A DNA stretch of 64,000 bases from Hanleya hanleyi (Eukaryota > Mollusca > Polyplacophora > Lepidopleurida > Hanleyidae): contig JAVTVY010037275.1 of assembly GCA_036873755.1 (NCBI GenBank), positions 62,001-126,000 of the forward strand, in the 5' to 3' direction. Below, piece by piece: positions 1 to 10,805 of the stretch. The position numbers and the translations under genes are program-made. Within the stretch, counting starts at the first letter, position 1, and each line of letters starts with the position of its first letter. The notes below the pieces were generated by a model. That model was given only the letters and a program-made list of their open reading frames with translations. It had not been told where the DNA came from and did no database searches.

Positions 1-839
1 AGTGGAGAGCTCTCCTAGGGGCGGACAACTCTTCTCCTAGGGGAGTTAACTTTTTCTTTTAAACTTCCGTTTTCTACGTTTGATTGTGCAATTAATAAGG
101 GATTAATGGCATTAATTAAAGCAGGTTTGACTTAGTTACAAACAGAAACATTGTTTATAAATGTTTGATATTTAAATGTCTGCCATATCCCATGCGCAGT
201 TTGTATGAAAACATACAGAGAAGCTTTGTTAACATCTTGATAACCTTTTCTGCGGAAAATGATATAAAAGTCGATTTGACGACTTGATGCATAACCCGTA
301 AACCTCTGACCCCTGACATCAAATTTTGATTACAATCACATATTGTGTCGATTCGTCAGTTATGTAGGACGTCCCATTGTGACTTATATTGCACAGCAAT
401 TTGATATGGCCATGGCATCATGATGTCAAGAAAGGCATTGGAAATGTAGCCTAGAACATTACCATGATTCGCTACGATTCGTAATCCGAATCTGATGTCA
501 TGAGTTAACAGATGACAGGGCGTTGCTATTTTCAAATAGGCAGGACATTTGAAGATTTCAAGTTCGTTCATGTAAAGTTTTGCTTATTCCCCTACACAAT
601 AATCCGATATAAAACGTCAAATATACTGTATTATATCAATTTAGCATCAGAAAGTTCTAAGTAGAAACTTCAAATATACTGTATTATATCAATTTAGCAT
701 CAGAAAGTTCTAAGTAGAAACTTTTAATGCCTCAAGTTATCCTGAAATTGCATCATGCTTTTGTTTCCGAAATCACCGATCTTCAGTTTGTCCAGATCAG
801 AAAATTTGATGTTCACGAGTGTTCTCATCTCTATTGCAG
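1..839 (+). other. Intron (3' part)
   Basis: No convincing exon is seen. The sequence is AT-rich and ends in a pyrimidine-containing acceptor, tctctattgcag, at 828-839. The Ig half that follows needs an upstream exon ending in phase 2; none is visible here, so that exon lies outside the window. Confidence 0.7.
617..722. repeat. 53-bp tandem duplication, two copies
   Basis: The units 617-669 and 670-722 are identical as far as I can read. They sit about 120 bp upstream of the splice acceptor of the first exon. A recent local duplication with no obvious function. Confidence 0.9.
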
Positions 840-1057
840 ATTGGAGTGTGAGGTGGATGCTATCCCGCCCCCTGTGATCACATGGTATGTAAATGGTGTG
901 GAGATCCTGCCATCACCCCATTACGAGATCTCATATGAGGCGGGGAAGAGTGCCCTGCTGATCTTAGAGGTGGGGCCAGATGACACAGGAGAGTATACCT
1001 GTAAAGCTGTGTCGGAGTTGGGTGAGGCGGTCACGACTACCACATTACACGTAACAG
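840..1057 (+). CDS. Titin-like protein, exon with second half of Ig domain 1
   Basis: This 218-bp exon encodes the B-strand-to-G-strand part of an I-set Ig domain: the B-strand Cys in LECEV, the core Trp in ITWYV, and the F-strand signature DDTGEYTC. The A strand must come from an exon upstream of the window. The acceptor is at 838-839 and the exon begins with the last base of a split codon (phase 2 entry). The donor is gtcagt at 1058, after the first base of a codon (phase 1). Length and phases are identical to the exon at 4903-5120, so the two are paralogous Ig half-exons. The Met at 727 belongs to intron read-through and is not a start. Function by family: intracellular Ig modules of sarcomere proteins act as folded links in an elastic chain. 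The ITWY form is typical of titin, twitchin and obscurin relatives. Confidence 0.88.
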
Positions 1058-1811
1058 GTCAGTATTCATCTTTTACCGTGGTTACTGTATCTTCAGTGAG
1101 CCTTCATATTATAGTAGTGTTCTTATCTGAAACGTGGAATAGCCGGTTTGTCACAGTCCTGGAATGAACCGGAATATCATGAACAACATGTTGAAATCAT
1201 TGGATTTTTTTTTTTTTTTAACACTTCTGCTCTCCTCGGCCGTCAACAAAGGTGATTTTTTTTACAGCTATACTCGTCTATTTTATTTTATGGAAGTCCG
1301 GAAATTTGGTCATATTTGGTCATGCAAACATCCAGAATAGTAATTTTCAGTGTGCTGTGACAACCCTGAATATATTCCAGTGTTATGAAAATTGTAGCAA
1401 ATTTTGCAGCTTTGTCAAGTTTTCAGTAACTGTATGGTATCTATTAACAAACATCAGTGCTTTAAAAATGGATGTCATTTGAGTATTTCTCAGACTATAT
1501 ATATATGGCAATCACTTTAATAATTCAATCCCCCTATCAAAATTCGATCACCCCCAATTTTTGGGGACATAATTCAATCGGTGCTTTGAATATATTTGAT
1601 CCCATTCTAAAATAATTGAAATAATGAAGAAATAATGTTTTATTTACATAATTTTGAACCATGTTGTCAACTTCCTGTTCTAATAAATTTGATCACCCCC
1701 AGATTTTATGGTGGGGAATTTCACTTCCTGTGATTGAGTTCTTAGAGGGATTACCTCAAATTGTTATCCGTCATAAAATTGACAAAAGTATTTATTCTTG
1801 TCTTTTGATAG
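1058..1811 (+). other. Intron
   Basis: Phase-1 intron with donor gtcagt and acceptor cttttgatag. It contains a T-rich run near 1206-1219 and a complete copy of inverted-repeat element family 1 at 1509-1754, ending only 57 bp before the acceptor. Confidence 0.85.
1509..1754 (+). mobile_element. MITE-like element, family 1, copy 1
   Basis: It begins near caatcactttaataattcaa and ends with gagttcttagagggattac. These ends are imperfect reverse complements of each other and match the ends of six other intronic copies in this window. There is no coding capacity. The interior carries two C-rich sub-motifs of the form atcacccccaatttt / atcacccccagatttt. Length about 246 bp. A non-autonomous DNA-transposon derivative is the likely identity; no clear target duplication was resolved. 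Confidence 0.8.
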
Positions 1812-3941
1812 AGAGTACGGAGCTGATCATTGAGGCTGCTCCTGACATTCAACCACCACAGTTTGTTCAACCATTGACACCCTTACAGGCTGTCAGCGGA
1901 ACTGAGGTCAAGCTCTCCGGCCGAGTTACTGGCCGTCCCATCCCAAAAATATCCTGGTTCCAAAATAAAATCTGTATCGACCAATCGGACGAATGTGTGT
2001 TCAGCTATGACGAGAACACAGGAGAAGTTAGCCTGGTCTTGCCGGAGGCTTTCCCCGAGGATCAAGGGCTTTACTCGTGCGTTGCCACCAACCCAGGAGG
2101 TCAGGCGACGTCGACCGCCAATCTCATCGTAACTAAAGAGACTGTTACGACAACAACAACAGAAGCTCAGTTTGTTATCAAGACTGAAGAATTGATGGAA
2201 GAAGACAAAATGGTTGTTGAGGAACATATTCAGCCCGCCGAGAAACTCCGAAGCCCAGAAGCACCCGTTCCTGAGGACTGGGACCATGTAGAAGTAAAAC
2301 CGGAAGAGGTCGACGAGAAAATGCCATTCGAACCAATTGGAGTCGAAGACGAAGAACCCACTGCAGAAGTTGTTCAAGAGAAAGAGATTTCACCAGAAGT
2401 GAAGGAAAAGACCCAACTGGTTGTGAAATTTCCAGAAGAGAAACCAGTAGTTGAGCAAGTGTCTGAGGTGACTCAGGTGGAGACGTTCCTCACCGAGAGG
2501 GAGTCTGTGTCAGAGACCACTCGAACGGTAATTGAGGAGTTCGAGGTGCCCGGCGAGGAGGTGAACATCACAGATAGCACCACTGTAGAGGTGGTCATTC
2601 AGACTCAGCCCGAACTTCCTGAGACCACAGAAATGGGGACAGAACCAATGCCAGTAATGATGACTGATACTGGTGTGGACGCAATCGAGTCCAAACCCGA
2701 GACTGGCGAGATGGCCACAGAGACCATGGAAGTGGAAATTCCTGAGGAGCCTCTCCCAGAACCCATGACTGTTACAGAAGAGCTGATAATCCAAGCTCCG
2801 CCCAGTCTTCCTGCGGATGTCTCGACCGCTCAGATGGTGGAAGCGACCTTCGCGCTGCCCCCAGCAGAAGAAGCTGCGACAGAAGAGGTCACAGTCAAGA
2901 CCACCAAAGAGGTCACGGAAACCTCAACACAGGAGATGGAAGTGATACCAGGAGAACCTGAGGAATTCATAGAAGAGATGATCATCCAGGTGCAACCGAA
3001 GGAAGAAGCTCCGACAGAAATCCCGTCAGAGGTGGTGGAAGAATCTGTTGAAGAAGTCACCGTGAAGCGGACGGAGGAGGTCACGACTGAGACCGTCACA
3101 TTTGAAACTGACTTTGAGGAGTCTGAGGTTCCCCAGACCATGGTGCAGACAATCGAGTTGGGCTTCAAAGTAGAGGGAGAGGTGCAACCCACTGAAACAG
3201 TGGAGAAGGTTATCCTTATTGATACAGAGGAGACAGAAGTAAAGGTTCCAGAACCTGAACCAGAACCTGAACCAGAACCGACGGAAATGATTTCTGAAAC
3301 TCTTGTCATTGATGTCCTGAAAGAATTGGACGAAATGGAAGCGGATGTTTCCGAGACACTCACCTTCCAGATTTCAGCTCAGCCTGAAGAGGTAGAGATG
3401 GAAGTGGCGCCAGTGGAGACTGTAGAAGAGACACTGATGATACAACTTCCACCAATGGAACCTGAGGAGGTGGCACTGGAGTTGTCTCCCATGCCTGAAA
3501 TTGGCGAGCAGACGGTGACAGAGACAATCACCTTGACAACTGAGGACGAGGAGGCGACGGTTCAGGAGGAGCAGGTCATGGATGAGAGTTCCACGATCGA
3601 GTCTCAATTCACAATCACCGTTCAAGAGCGAGAACCCATGGAGCACGGACCCGAGGTACCACCTGAGTTTGTTGAGATGCTCCAGCCTCAGATCGCGACC
3701 GATGGAGACGAGGTCACATTCGTCTGCAGGGTGATTGGATCACCAACCCCTGACATCACATGGTACCATAATGACGAACCGGTAACACAGAGCCCTGACT
3801 TTGACATCACCATTGAAGTGGATACAGGCCTCTGTAAACTCGTCATCATCGAAGTTTTCCCAGATGATGCTGGGGTCGTGACTTGTAAGGCTATCAATCA
3901 ATTTGGGGAAGCAGTTACCACAGCAACACTTGTGGTTAAAG
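1812..3941 (+). CDS. Titin-like protein, exon with Ig domain 2, acidic spacer, Ig domain 3
   Basis: A 2130-bp exon with phase 1 at both ends. Ig 2 is at 1853-2134: it starts PPQFVQPL, has the core Trp in ISWF and ends DQGLYSC, but its B strand reads VKLSGRV, so the usual Cys is missing and no disulfide could form. A spacer of about 508 residues follows, rich in Glu, Val, Thr and Pro, with a short (EP) run at 3249-3282. It repeats a loose motif of ET-hydrophobic-x-hydrophobic, a Pro/Gln stretch, then E-hydrophobic-E. Ig 3 (3659-3941) begins PPEFVEML, has the B-strand Cys (FVCRV), ITWYH and a slightly divergent F strand (DDAGVVTC, Val where Tyr is usual). The donor is gtttgt at 3942. Codons upstream of 1812, open back to 1661, lie in the intron and in a transposable element. 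Likely role: an elastic or adaptor segment of a sarcomeric filament protein. Confidence 0.9.
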
Positions 3942-4366
3942 GTTTGTAGTAACTTAAAATTTGTTTCCCTATTCTTTCAAAATGCCTGGTGGGGATGCAA
4001 TTGAGTTGAGTAAAGCATGCAAGGAATGTGATTTAGTATGTTCATGATAGAGAGGCTTACCTGGATCCCTTCCTCAATTATGATTGCCTGGATGTTCTTC
4101 AATATCCTTCACAAGCCAATCAAAATACAGCATTTTTTTTGAAAATTTGAATTGACCAATCATGTGGTTTAACCACAACTGTTGTATACCTTGAAGAACT
4201 GGAGTTTTTATATAATCTATTTTAGAGGAATAGACGTAACTTTGATTTGATTCCACTGATTAGTTCATGCCTCTTGTGTTGGCTATTCTATATTTGTGTC
4301 GGTTTGCTTCACGTTTCACAAGAATAGTAGGTGCACACCTCAAATTTATCATCACCATTGTTACAG
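3942..4366 (+). other. Intron
   Basis: Phase-1 intron with donor gtttgt and acceptor ccattgttacag. Nothing else recognisable. Confidence 0.85.
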
Positions 4367-4547
4367 AAACCACGGAGACCACAGAAGAGACGGTAACCAC
4401 GGAAACAGTGACGGTTGTCCAACAAGAGACTGTGGATGGAGAAGTACGGGTCGTGGAGGAAACTCACTCTACTACTCTGGAAATGTCACCGACCTTCATC
4501 AAACAACTGCTACCCTCTATTGAAGTCAAGGAAGGCGAAACTGCCAG
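4367..4547 (+). CDS. Titin-like protein, exon with Thr/Glu-rich linker and first part of Ig domain 4
   Basis: A 181-bp exon entering in phase 1 and leaving in phase 2. It encodes a linker made largely of Thr, Glu and Val (TETTETTEETVTTETVTVV), which may be phosphorylatable, then the A and A' strands of an Ig domain starting SPTFIKQLLPSIEVKEGETA at 4486. The reading frame breaks off after the first two bases of an Arg codon at gtaggt (4548) and resumes at 4903. Together with that exon it makes a 399-bp unit with phase 1 on both outer sides. Confidence 0.87.
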
Positions 4548-4902
4548 GTAGGTTATGGGGAGATTTCTCCACAACTGATCTACAATTGATTGTCTATTGA
4601 TGTGTCGAGTAGTTATTGGGGTGTGAGGTCCGGGGTGGAGGGTGGGGTGGGGAAGGGTATGGCACTGTATGTTAAGGTTCGATTAGGGGATGTTCAAGGT
4701 GAAGGCAGACCTTCTCCGTGATTGGGCGGAGTGTTGAGTTTTACGGAGTGACTCACTACCATGTGTCTCGTGAGAATTTCCATTCAGCTCTGTTAGTATT
4801 AAAAGGCAGTGGACTCGAAAGCCTGGGTTGAATCGGCGGATCAAAACCACTTTCTGCAGCTTCTAAACATCACTGACGTATGACAATTCCTTGTTATTAC
4901 AG
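4548..4902 (+). other. Intron splitting Ig domain 4
   Basis: Phase-2 intron with donor gtaggt and acceptor cttgttattacag. It contains a G-rich tract at 4632-4657. Confidence 0.87.
4632..4657 (+). other. Predicted G-quadruplex motif
   Basis: The run has four or five blocks of three or four Gs with loops of one to four bases (ggggtggagggtggggtggg and on). This fits the standard G3+N1-7 quadruplex pattern. On the transcribed RNA it lies about 85 nt after a 5' splice site, where such structures can influence splicing. The structure is predicted only. Confidence 0.6.
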
Positions 4903-5120
4903 ACTGGAGGTAGAGGTTGCGGGTCAGCCAGAGCCCACGTTCTCCTGGTACAAGAACCAGATAGACCTCACCCCATCTCCCAATATGGAGATGACCCACG
5001 ATAAACAGACCTATGTCCTCGTCATTGTGGACACGAAACCTGAGGACTCCGGCGAGTACACGTTCAAGGCCGAGAATGCTTTGGGTGAAATACGATGTAC
5101 CACCACTCTCACTGTCACAC
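4903..5120 (+). CDS. Titin-like protein, exon with second part of Ig domain 4
   Basis: A 218-bp exon that continues the Ig domain begun at 4486. The core Trp (FSWYK) and the SGEY signature are present. Both canonical cysteines are replaced: the B strand reads LEVEV and the F strand GEYTF, so this is a disulfide-free Ig fold. Phase 2 in, phase 1 out; donor gtaagt at 5121. It is the same size and phase as exon 840-1057, which supports an origin by duplication of an Ig exon pair. Confidence 0.9.
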
Positions 5121-5759
5121 GTAAGTATTGACCATTGATATAGAGAGAAACTGGCATAGTACAACTATGCACTATGTGTTAATTGGTGTAAATGGTATGG
5201 TCATGATAAAATGCTAAGTTTGGGTGATCAGTTTGCAGGAAGTTTTTAGTTCCAAAAATATTGGATGTGAACAACAGTAGTAGGAGACATGTTTTCGATA
5301 TCAGTTCCCTTGAGCGCGAAGTTCCTTTATCAATGATTGGAGGGGTTATAGTGAGCGACTGAGTAAAATCTTTCTGGACGAGCCTCACATTCAGCCATAT
5401 ACAGTGAAACTGGGGTAATCCACCTTTGCTTGAAACCAAATTATAATGTTCTGGATTGTGAAGGTTGAAAGTAAATTACAGTTTTTGTATTGGGACCATG
5501 CCGATAATTATGGTATTTAGAGGTTGGTCAGTTTACCCAGGTGTCAGTGTTCACAGGTTTTGATCCAGTTCTAATAATGAAAGTGAAGACTGCCATTTTG
5601 ATTAATCCATCCAATCTATCATACACAACCTGTTTGAGAGTCCTGAAATCCTTGAGATGAATTGATAATGTATTATTATTATTATTATTATTATTAATTG
5701 ATAATGATGATAGGTGTCAGTCTGTGGATATTATTGAGAGTGTGCTTTCTGTTTTACAG
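5121..5759 (+). other. Intron
   Basis: Phase-1 intron with donor gtaagt and acceptor ctgttttacag. It includes a short (att)n microsatellite at about 5668-5695. Confidence 0.85.
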
Positions 5760-6287
5760 CTATTGAGAGAGCGGCAATAGAAATAGAAACAGAGAAAGAA
5801 CCCAAGAAAGAACCAGAACCCCAGCCTCAACCTGATGAGCAACCTGCCCAGGAGATCAAACCAGAGGAACCTGTTCAGGAAGGTACTGTCCCTCAGGACA
5901 CCCCACCATCACCTGAGGAAGGCAAAGCCCCGGAGGAGCCCCAAGAAGTCGCCCCAGTGGAGGAGGAGGCCCCAGGCCCCGCTCAACCCGCTCATGAAGC
6001 TGTACCTCCAGAGTTCACAAAGCTTCTCTTTCCTCAGTCCGTCCGAGACGGGGAAAGGGTCACGTTCCATGTCTGTTTCCATGGTGTGCCGAATCCTAAC
6101 ATCACGTGGTACCACAACGGAGTAGAGATCAGCCACTCGGCAGACTTCCAGATCACCATTGATCAGGAGAAAGGGGAGAGTTTCCTCATCATCATCGAGG
6201 TCTTCCCTGAGGACGAGGGTGAATACACATGCCGGGCCATGAACTTTGTTGGAGAGACCATCACAACGTGTAGACTCACAATCCAGA
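5760..6287 (+). CDS. Titin-like protein, exon with Pro/Glu/Lys spacer and Ig domain 5
   Basis: A 528-bp exon, phase 1 on both sides. The first 80 or so residues are a polyampholyte spacer rich in Glu, Pro, Gln and Lys (for example EKEPKKEPEPQPQPDEQ). This is the part of the window closest to a classical PEVK-type segment, because Lys is present. Ig 5 starts at 6005 with PPEFTKLLFPQ and shows ITWYH, then EDEGEYTC. Its B strand reads VTFHVCF, with the Cys one position later than usual. The donor is gtaagt at 6288. The Met at 5957 inside the spacer is not a start. Confidence 0.9.
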
Positions 6288-6868
6288 GTAAGTAAAATGT
6301 CCTTATTGTAAGTTATACTGGTTATCCCTCTAATAATTCAATCTTGCTTTACAATTCAATCCCCCCCCTCCCGCTGTCAAACTTCAATCACAACCCAATT
6401 TTAGGGACAAAATTCAATAAATTTTATCACTCTTCAAAAATCCATGAAATAACGAAGAAGTAATGCATTATCTGCCATTTTGTCAACTTCTTGTTCTGAT
6501 GTATTTGATTACCGCCCAGAATTTATGTCTGGAAATTTCACTTCCTGTGATTGAATTATTAGAGGCATTACTGTATCCTCTCTATTTCCTGGATATTATT
6601 CATTGTTTCAAGTATCCACATGTTATATTGATAAATCTGCTATATAATGGAGAACAATCTAATAATAGGACTGATTCCACTGTAAATTCTCTTTTCACAA
6701 TTCTCTCTTTCACTCTACAAGAGCTCAGTTTTACTTGGATAAACTTGTATTGGATTGTCTCAGTTAATAATGATATAAAGAATTGAAATTGCTCCTAATT
6801 CGTCAATGGAAGCTTAACCAGTTCTGTGATTTAGAAACTAATCCCAAAGTTGGGGTTTATCTTTGCAG
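6288..6868 (+). other. Intron
   Basis: Phase-1 intron with donor gtaagt and acceptor tttatctttgcag. It contains family-1 element copy 2 at 6321-6571. Confidence 0.85.
6321..6571 (+). mobile_element. MITE-like element, family 1, copy 2
   Basis: The left end gttatccctctaataattca and right end tgaattattagaggcattac are inverted repeats. The interior matches copy 1, including the 'cttcttgttctgatgtattt' segment. About 250 bp, non-coding. Confidence 0.85.
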
Positions 6869-9800
6869 CAACGGACATGAGCGAGGGTCCCTCTGATCTC
6901 TCATCCGACGAGATCCACACAGAGACCATCGAAATCTCCAAGAGACCGGATGAGCCAATGGAGCAAATTGCAGAGATACCAGAGAGTGAAAAGTACTCTG
7001 AAACTATCGAGGTAGACAACCAGCAGAAACAAGAACCCATAGAGATTAGATTTGGTTTCCAGGAAACTCCTTCAGTTACTGAGGAGACTGTAACCACGAC
7101 TACCACAACGACAACGCTTATTTCTGAGGCGATCCCCGAGCAGGTATCGGTACCTGAGACAACAACGATATCAGTCATCAGGGAAGAAGAACCGCAACCC
7201 ATGGAGCTCGCCATCGAAGTGTCCCGCACAGAGGATACTTCTGAGGAGGAGGTCAGCGACATGACGAGAATTGTTACGCAGGAAGTCCACACATTTCCAG
7301 AAAAGGAACCTTTAGGCCCTGAGGAAAGCGAGGAGAGACATTCTGAGACCATCGAGATTGTGAAGGAACCACAACCCGAGGAGGTCGAGATTCAATTCGG
7401 ACTGCCACAAGAAGCTCCGGAGGAAGTTGAAGAGGTACCTGTACCCGAAGAAACTGAGTTTGGGATAACTCGGATTGAGGTGGAGATTCAAAAAACCGTC
7501 CTACAGGGTGAACCACAGACGGCAGAGATTATCGTTCCTGTTGGTGGTGTCAGTGAAGTCTTCCTCGACATTCAAGGCCAAGAACAGCCCACAGATGTGA
7601 GTGAAGCTTTCTTGGAGATTCAGCAACCAGAGCAGCCCACAGATGTGAGTGACGCTTTCTTAGAGTTCCAACAACCAGAGCAACCCACAGATGTGAGTGA
7701 AGCTTTCTTAGAGTTCCAACAACCAGAGCAACCCACAGATGTGAGTGAAGCTTTCTTAGAGTTCCAACAACCAGAGCAGCCCACAGATGTGAGTGAAGCT
7801 TTCTTGGAGTTCCAACAACCAGAGCAGCCCACAGATGTGAGTGAAGCTTTCTTGGAGATTCAGCAACCAGAGCAGCCCACAGATGTGAGTGAAGCTTTCT
7901 TAGAGTTCCAACAACCAGAGCAGCCCACAGATGTGAGTGAAGCTTTCTTAGAGTTCCAACAACCAGAGCAGCCTGCAGATGTCAGTGAAGCTTTCTTGGA
8001 GATTCAGCAACCAGAGCAGCCCACAGATGTCAGCGAAGCTTTCTTAGAGATTCAGCAACCAGAGCAGCCTGAAGAGGCAGAGATTCTTCAAAGGCAAGAG
8101 ATTTTGATCAAACTTGAGACAAAGCCAGAAGAAATTCCAGAGGAGGAAGAAGTGAAGCCAGAAGAAGTTGATGAAGCTATTCCAGAAGTCCTAGAACAGT
8201 GGGTGCCTGCCCCGACTCAACCACAAGTGATCATTGAGCGGTCCCAAATTGTCTTCAAGAAATCCGAAGTTGAGTTGCACCATGAAGAAATTATTGAAGT
8301 ATCTTCTGAAGTTGAGGAGACCACTGTTGTAGTCCAGGAAGACATTGCAGAAACTACTGAAGAAATCACCGAACAAGTTACGGAAGAGATAACCGGGGAG
8401 AGACCAGAGGTTTCAGCGGTTCCTGAAGAAATACCAGAGGAATATCCAGAAGAAATTCCTGAAGAAGTGCCACAGATTCCAGAAGCTGTGGCGGAAGAAG
8501 TCACTGAAGAATCTGTGGAACAAGTTGTGGAAAAGATAACGGTGGAGGAATCTGAGGCTCCCGAAGAACTTCCGGAAGAAGTTATGGAGGAGGTAGTCGA
8601 AGTTTCAGAAGAAATTACTGAATATGCCGAAATGATTGCAGAAGACATTCTGATAGATGTCACAGATAGAGTTCCAGAACAAACCTCCGAGGTTCCAGAA
8701 GAAGTACCCAAAGAGGTTGCTGAAGAAATGCCTGAAGAAATGCCCCAGACTGCTGAAGAAATTGCAGAAGAAACATTGGAAGAGGCTGTGGAGGTGGTTG
8801 CAGACACGGCACCCGAAGAAGAGACTGTAGTCGTTGAAGAGATGCCAAGGGAAAGTCCAGAAATCCTTGATGAAGTTATAGACATGGTACCAGAGGCAGT
8901 GGAAGAAATTGCTGAGGAGAAAGACATGGAGTTAGCTGAGGAGCAGCCAATTGAAGAGACCAAGGCTCCAGAAGAAATTGTGGAGGAAATTCCGCTGGAG
9001 ATCCCTGAGGAAGTACCTCAGATTTCCGAAGATGTCACCGAAGAAATTACTGAAGAGGTTCTGGAGCAGGTTGCAGAGAAAATTCTGGAAGAAGAGGCTG
9101 ATGTTCCTGAAGTTACAGCTGAAGAAATCAGAGAAGAAATCACCGAAGTGTCCACTGAAATTACAGAATTTGCTGAAGAAATAACAGAGGCAATTCTGAG
9201 AGAAGCTGCTGAAGAAATTCCAGAAGAAGTTACCGAGGTCACTGAAGAGGTTTCCGAAGATTATCCGGTAGAATTTCCTGAAGAGAAACCTGAGGTCACA
9301 GAATCTGTCGCAGAAGAAATAACTGAAGAAGCCCTAGAGCAAGGTGCAGAAACTGCTGCAGAGATTGAAACAGTCATTCAGGAAGTTGTTGAGGAAGTCC
9401 CAGCCCCAGAAGAGGTGTCTGAAGAAGTTCCAGAAATTACAGAAACTGTTTCTGAAGAAGTCACAGATGTGGACATTCAGGAAGTGGAACAGGTTCCCAA
9501 AGAAGAAACTGAAGTTCCATTAGAACTGCCAGAGGACACCTTTGAGGAGACAGTTGAGGTATCAGAAGAGGTGACTGAGTCTGCTGAAGAAGTCATCGAA
9601 GACATCAGTCTCCAAGAGACAACTGAAGAGATTGCTGAAGTTCCTGAATTTGCACCTGAAGAGGAAATAGCTGAAACTATTGAAGAGGTCATGGAAGAAG
9701 AATTGCCCGAGCTTCCTGAAGTAATGGAGACGGAGACTCCAGCTCCCATACAGTCTGTGGAGATTCTCGAGCGAGAGCAGATAGTCGTCAAGAAAACGGA

Positions 9801-10014
9801 AGAGGTCCATAAGTCTGAGATTGAAATATCTACAGAGAAACAGGTGGACGAATTTCACAGGGTGCAATTTGAAATCTCTCCTGAACAACCAGAAGAGGTC
9901 CACAGAGCCGAAGTTGAAGTCCCAGCACCCGACCAGCCCACCGAAATCATTGAGAGGGTCACTATTGAAGTGAAACCACAAGTCACCGAGGAGATCACCA
10001 CAGCTGAAGTAGAG
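6869..10014 (+). CDS. Titin-like protein, 3.1-kb acidic spacer exon with 16-residue repeats
   Basis: A 3146-bp exon entering in phase 1 and leaving in phase 0. It encodes about 1050 residues without any Ig domain. First comes an acidic lead with motifs such as ETIEI...QPEEVEIQFGL. Then, at 7549-8070, come eleven copies of a 16-residue repeat (TDVSEAFLEFQQPEQP). The rest, to about 9740, is a long degenerate run of short EE-x-PEE / VTEE / AEEI units with almost no positive charge. The exon ends with motifs of the type VQFEISPEQPEEVHRAEVEV that resemble the modules seen downstream. I place the donor at gtgggt (10015), because joining to 10806 keeps the frame and gives EVE-VVEREEVTEDETF; the open frame continuing to 10032 would be intron. 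Likely an unfolded, highly negatively charged spring or spacer. The Glu-rich heptad-like patterning could alternatively form single alpha-helices in places. Confidence 0.87.
7549..8070 (+). repeat. 48-bp coding tandem repeat (16 residues), about 11 copies
   Basis: The consensus is VSEAFLE(F/I)QQPEQPTD. The first copy is degenerate (VSEVFLDIQGQEQPTD). Copies differ mainly by Phe/Ile at one position and by silent changes. Each unit has one hydrophobic cluster (AFLEF) followed by QQPEQP, unlike the rest of the spacer, so it may be a specific binding motif repeated for avidity. Confidence 0.93.
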
Positions 10015-10805
10015 GTGGGTGGGTTTTTTTAAATTATTTCGTCTTTCACAAAATGGAAAGAATAATCTAACTATATCATGTATACCCTGTATGCAAGGGA
10101 TATGGATCTTTATGTGAAAAATATTCCGGACTATTAATACATTTTTAAGAAAGGTTTATATGAAAAAAAATCTGGCAAGCGAACATGGAAATAAATTATG
10201 TGAATGTTGGATCTGACACGTTCATTAATTATTTGATAGTGATAGAAATGATGGAATTATTCCTACGAAGTAGGCTCTCATTTGCAAATTGTCTGATTAT
10301 GAGTCAGTCAGTCCATCCGAATCCTTTCGTTGGCAAAATAAGGAGAACCATTGACATTAGAACCTTGATTTTTGGCATGAAGCTGTATTAGAGGACTGTT
10401 ACCAGCAAGTTCTGAGCTGACCTACTTTTGATGAAAATTTCTGGTGATTTTGATGAAAATCACTGGTGATTCTGACTTGGGCAGTGGCCATCTTAATATA
10501 GACAGAATTTCAACTGGGGGGTGGGGATTTCCAAGAGTTCAGTTCGCGTCGGAGTCCTAATGCCTACCTTACTTCGTAGGTCCTGTGACGTTAGTCACAC
10601 TGCTCATGTTTTAAAAAAAATTCTCAATTATTAGTTTCATTGGAATATTTGTTGAACCATATCAATCTTCGCTATATCGCTGAAATATTGCTAACCATTA
10701 TGTTAAACTCTCTCTCTGTCTCTATTTGTTGAACCATTGGACAAATGTGAAGCATACAGGTTGTGATGTTTTTTCACAGTCGATGTGATCTTGATGTGTT
10801 TTCAG
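10015..10805 (+). other. Intron
   Basis: Phase-0 intron with donor gtgggt and acceptor gatgtgttttcag. No repeat or element recognised; a short duplicated phrase (tgatgaaaatt/catttctggtgattt) lies near 10428-10466. Confidence 0.8.

Noticed and set aside
727..839. Met at 727 as the gene start
   Set aside because: The residues before 840 do not form an Ig A strand, and a clear acceptor lies at 838-839 with the same phase as exon 4903.
1661..1811. Met at 1661 as the start of the 1812 exon protein
   Set aside because: The stretch is inside a transposable-element copy and intron; the acceptor at 1810-1811 gives the phase seen at the other cassettes.
10015..10032. Coding extension VGGFF to the stop at 10030
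   Set aside because: A donor gtgggt at 10015 joins in frame to 10806 and the module continues across it. A retained-intron end remains a minor possibility.
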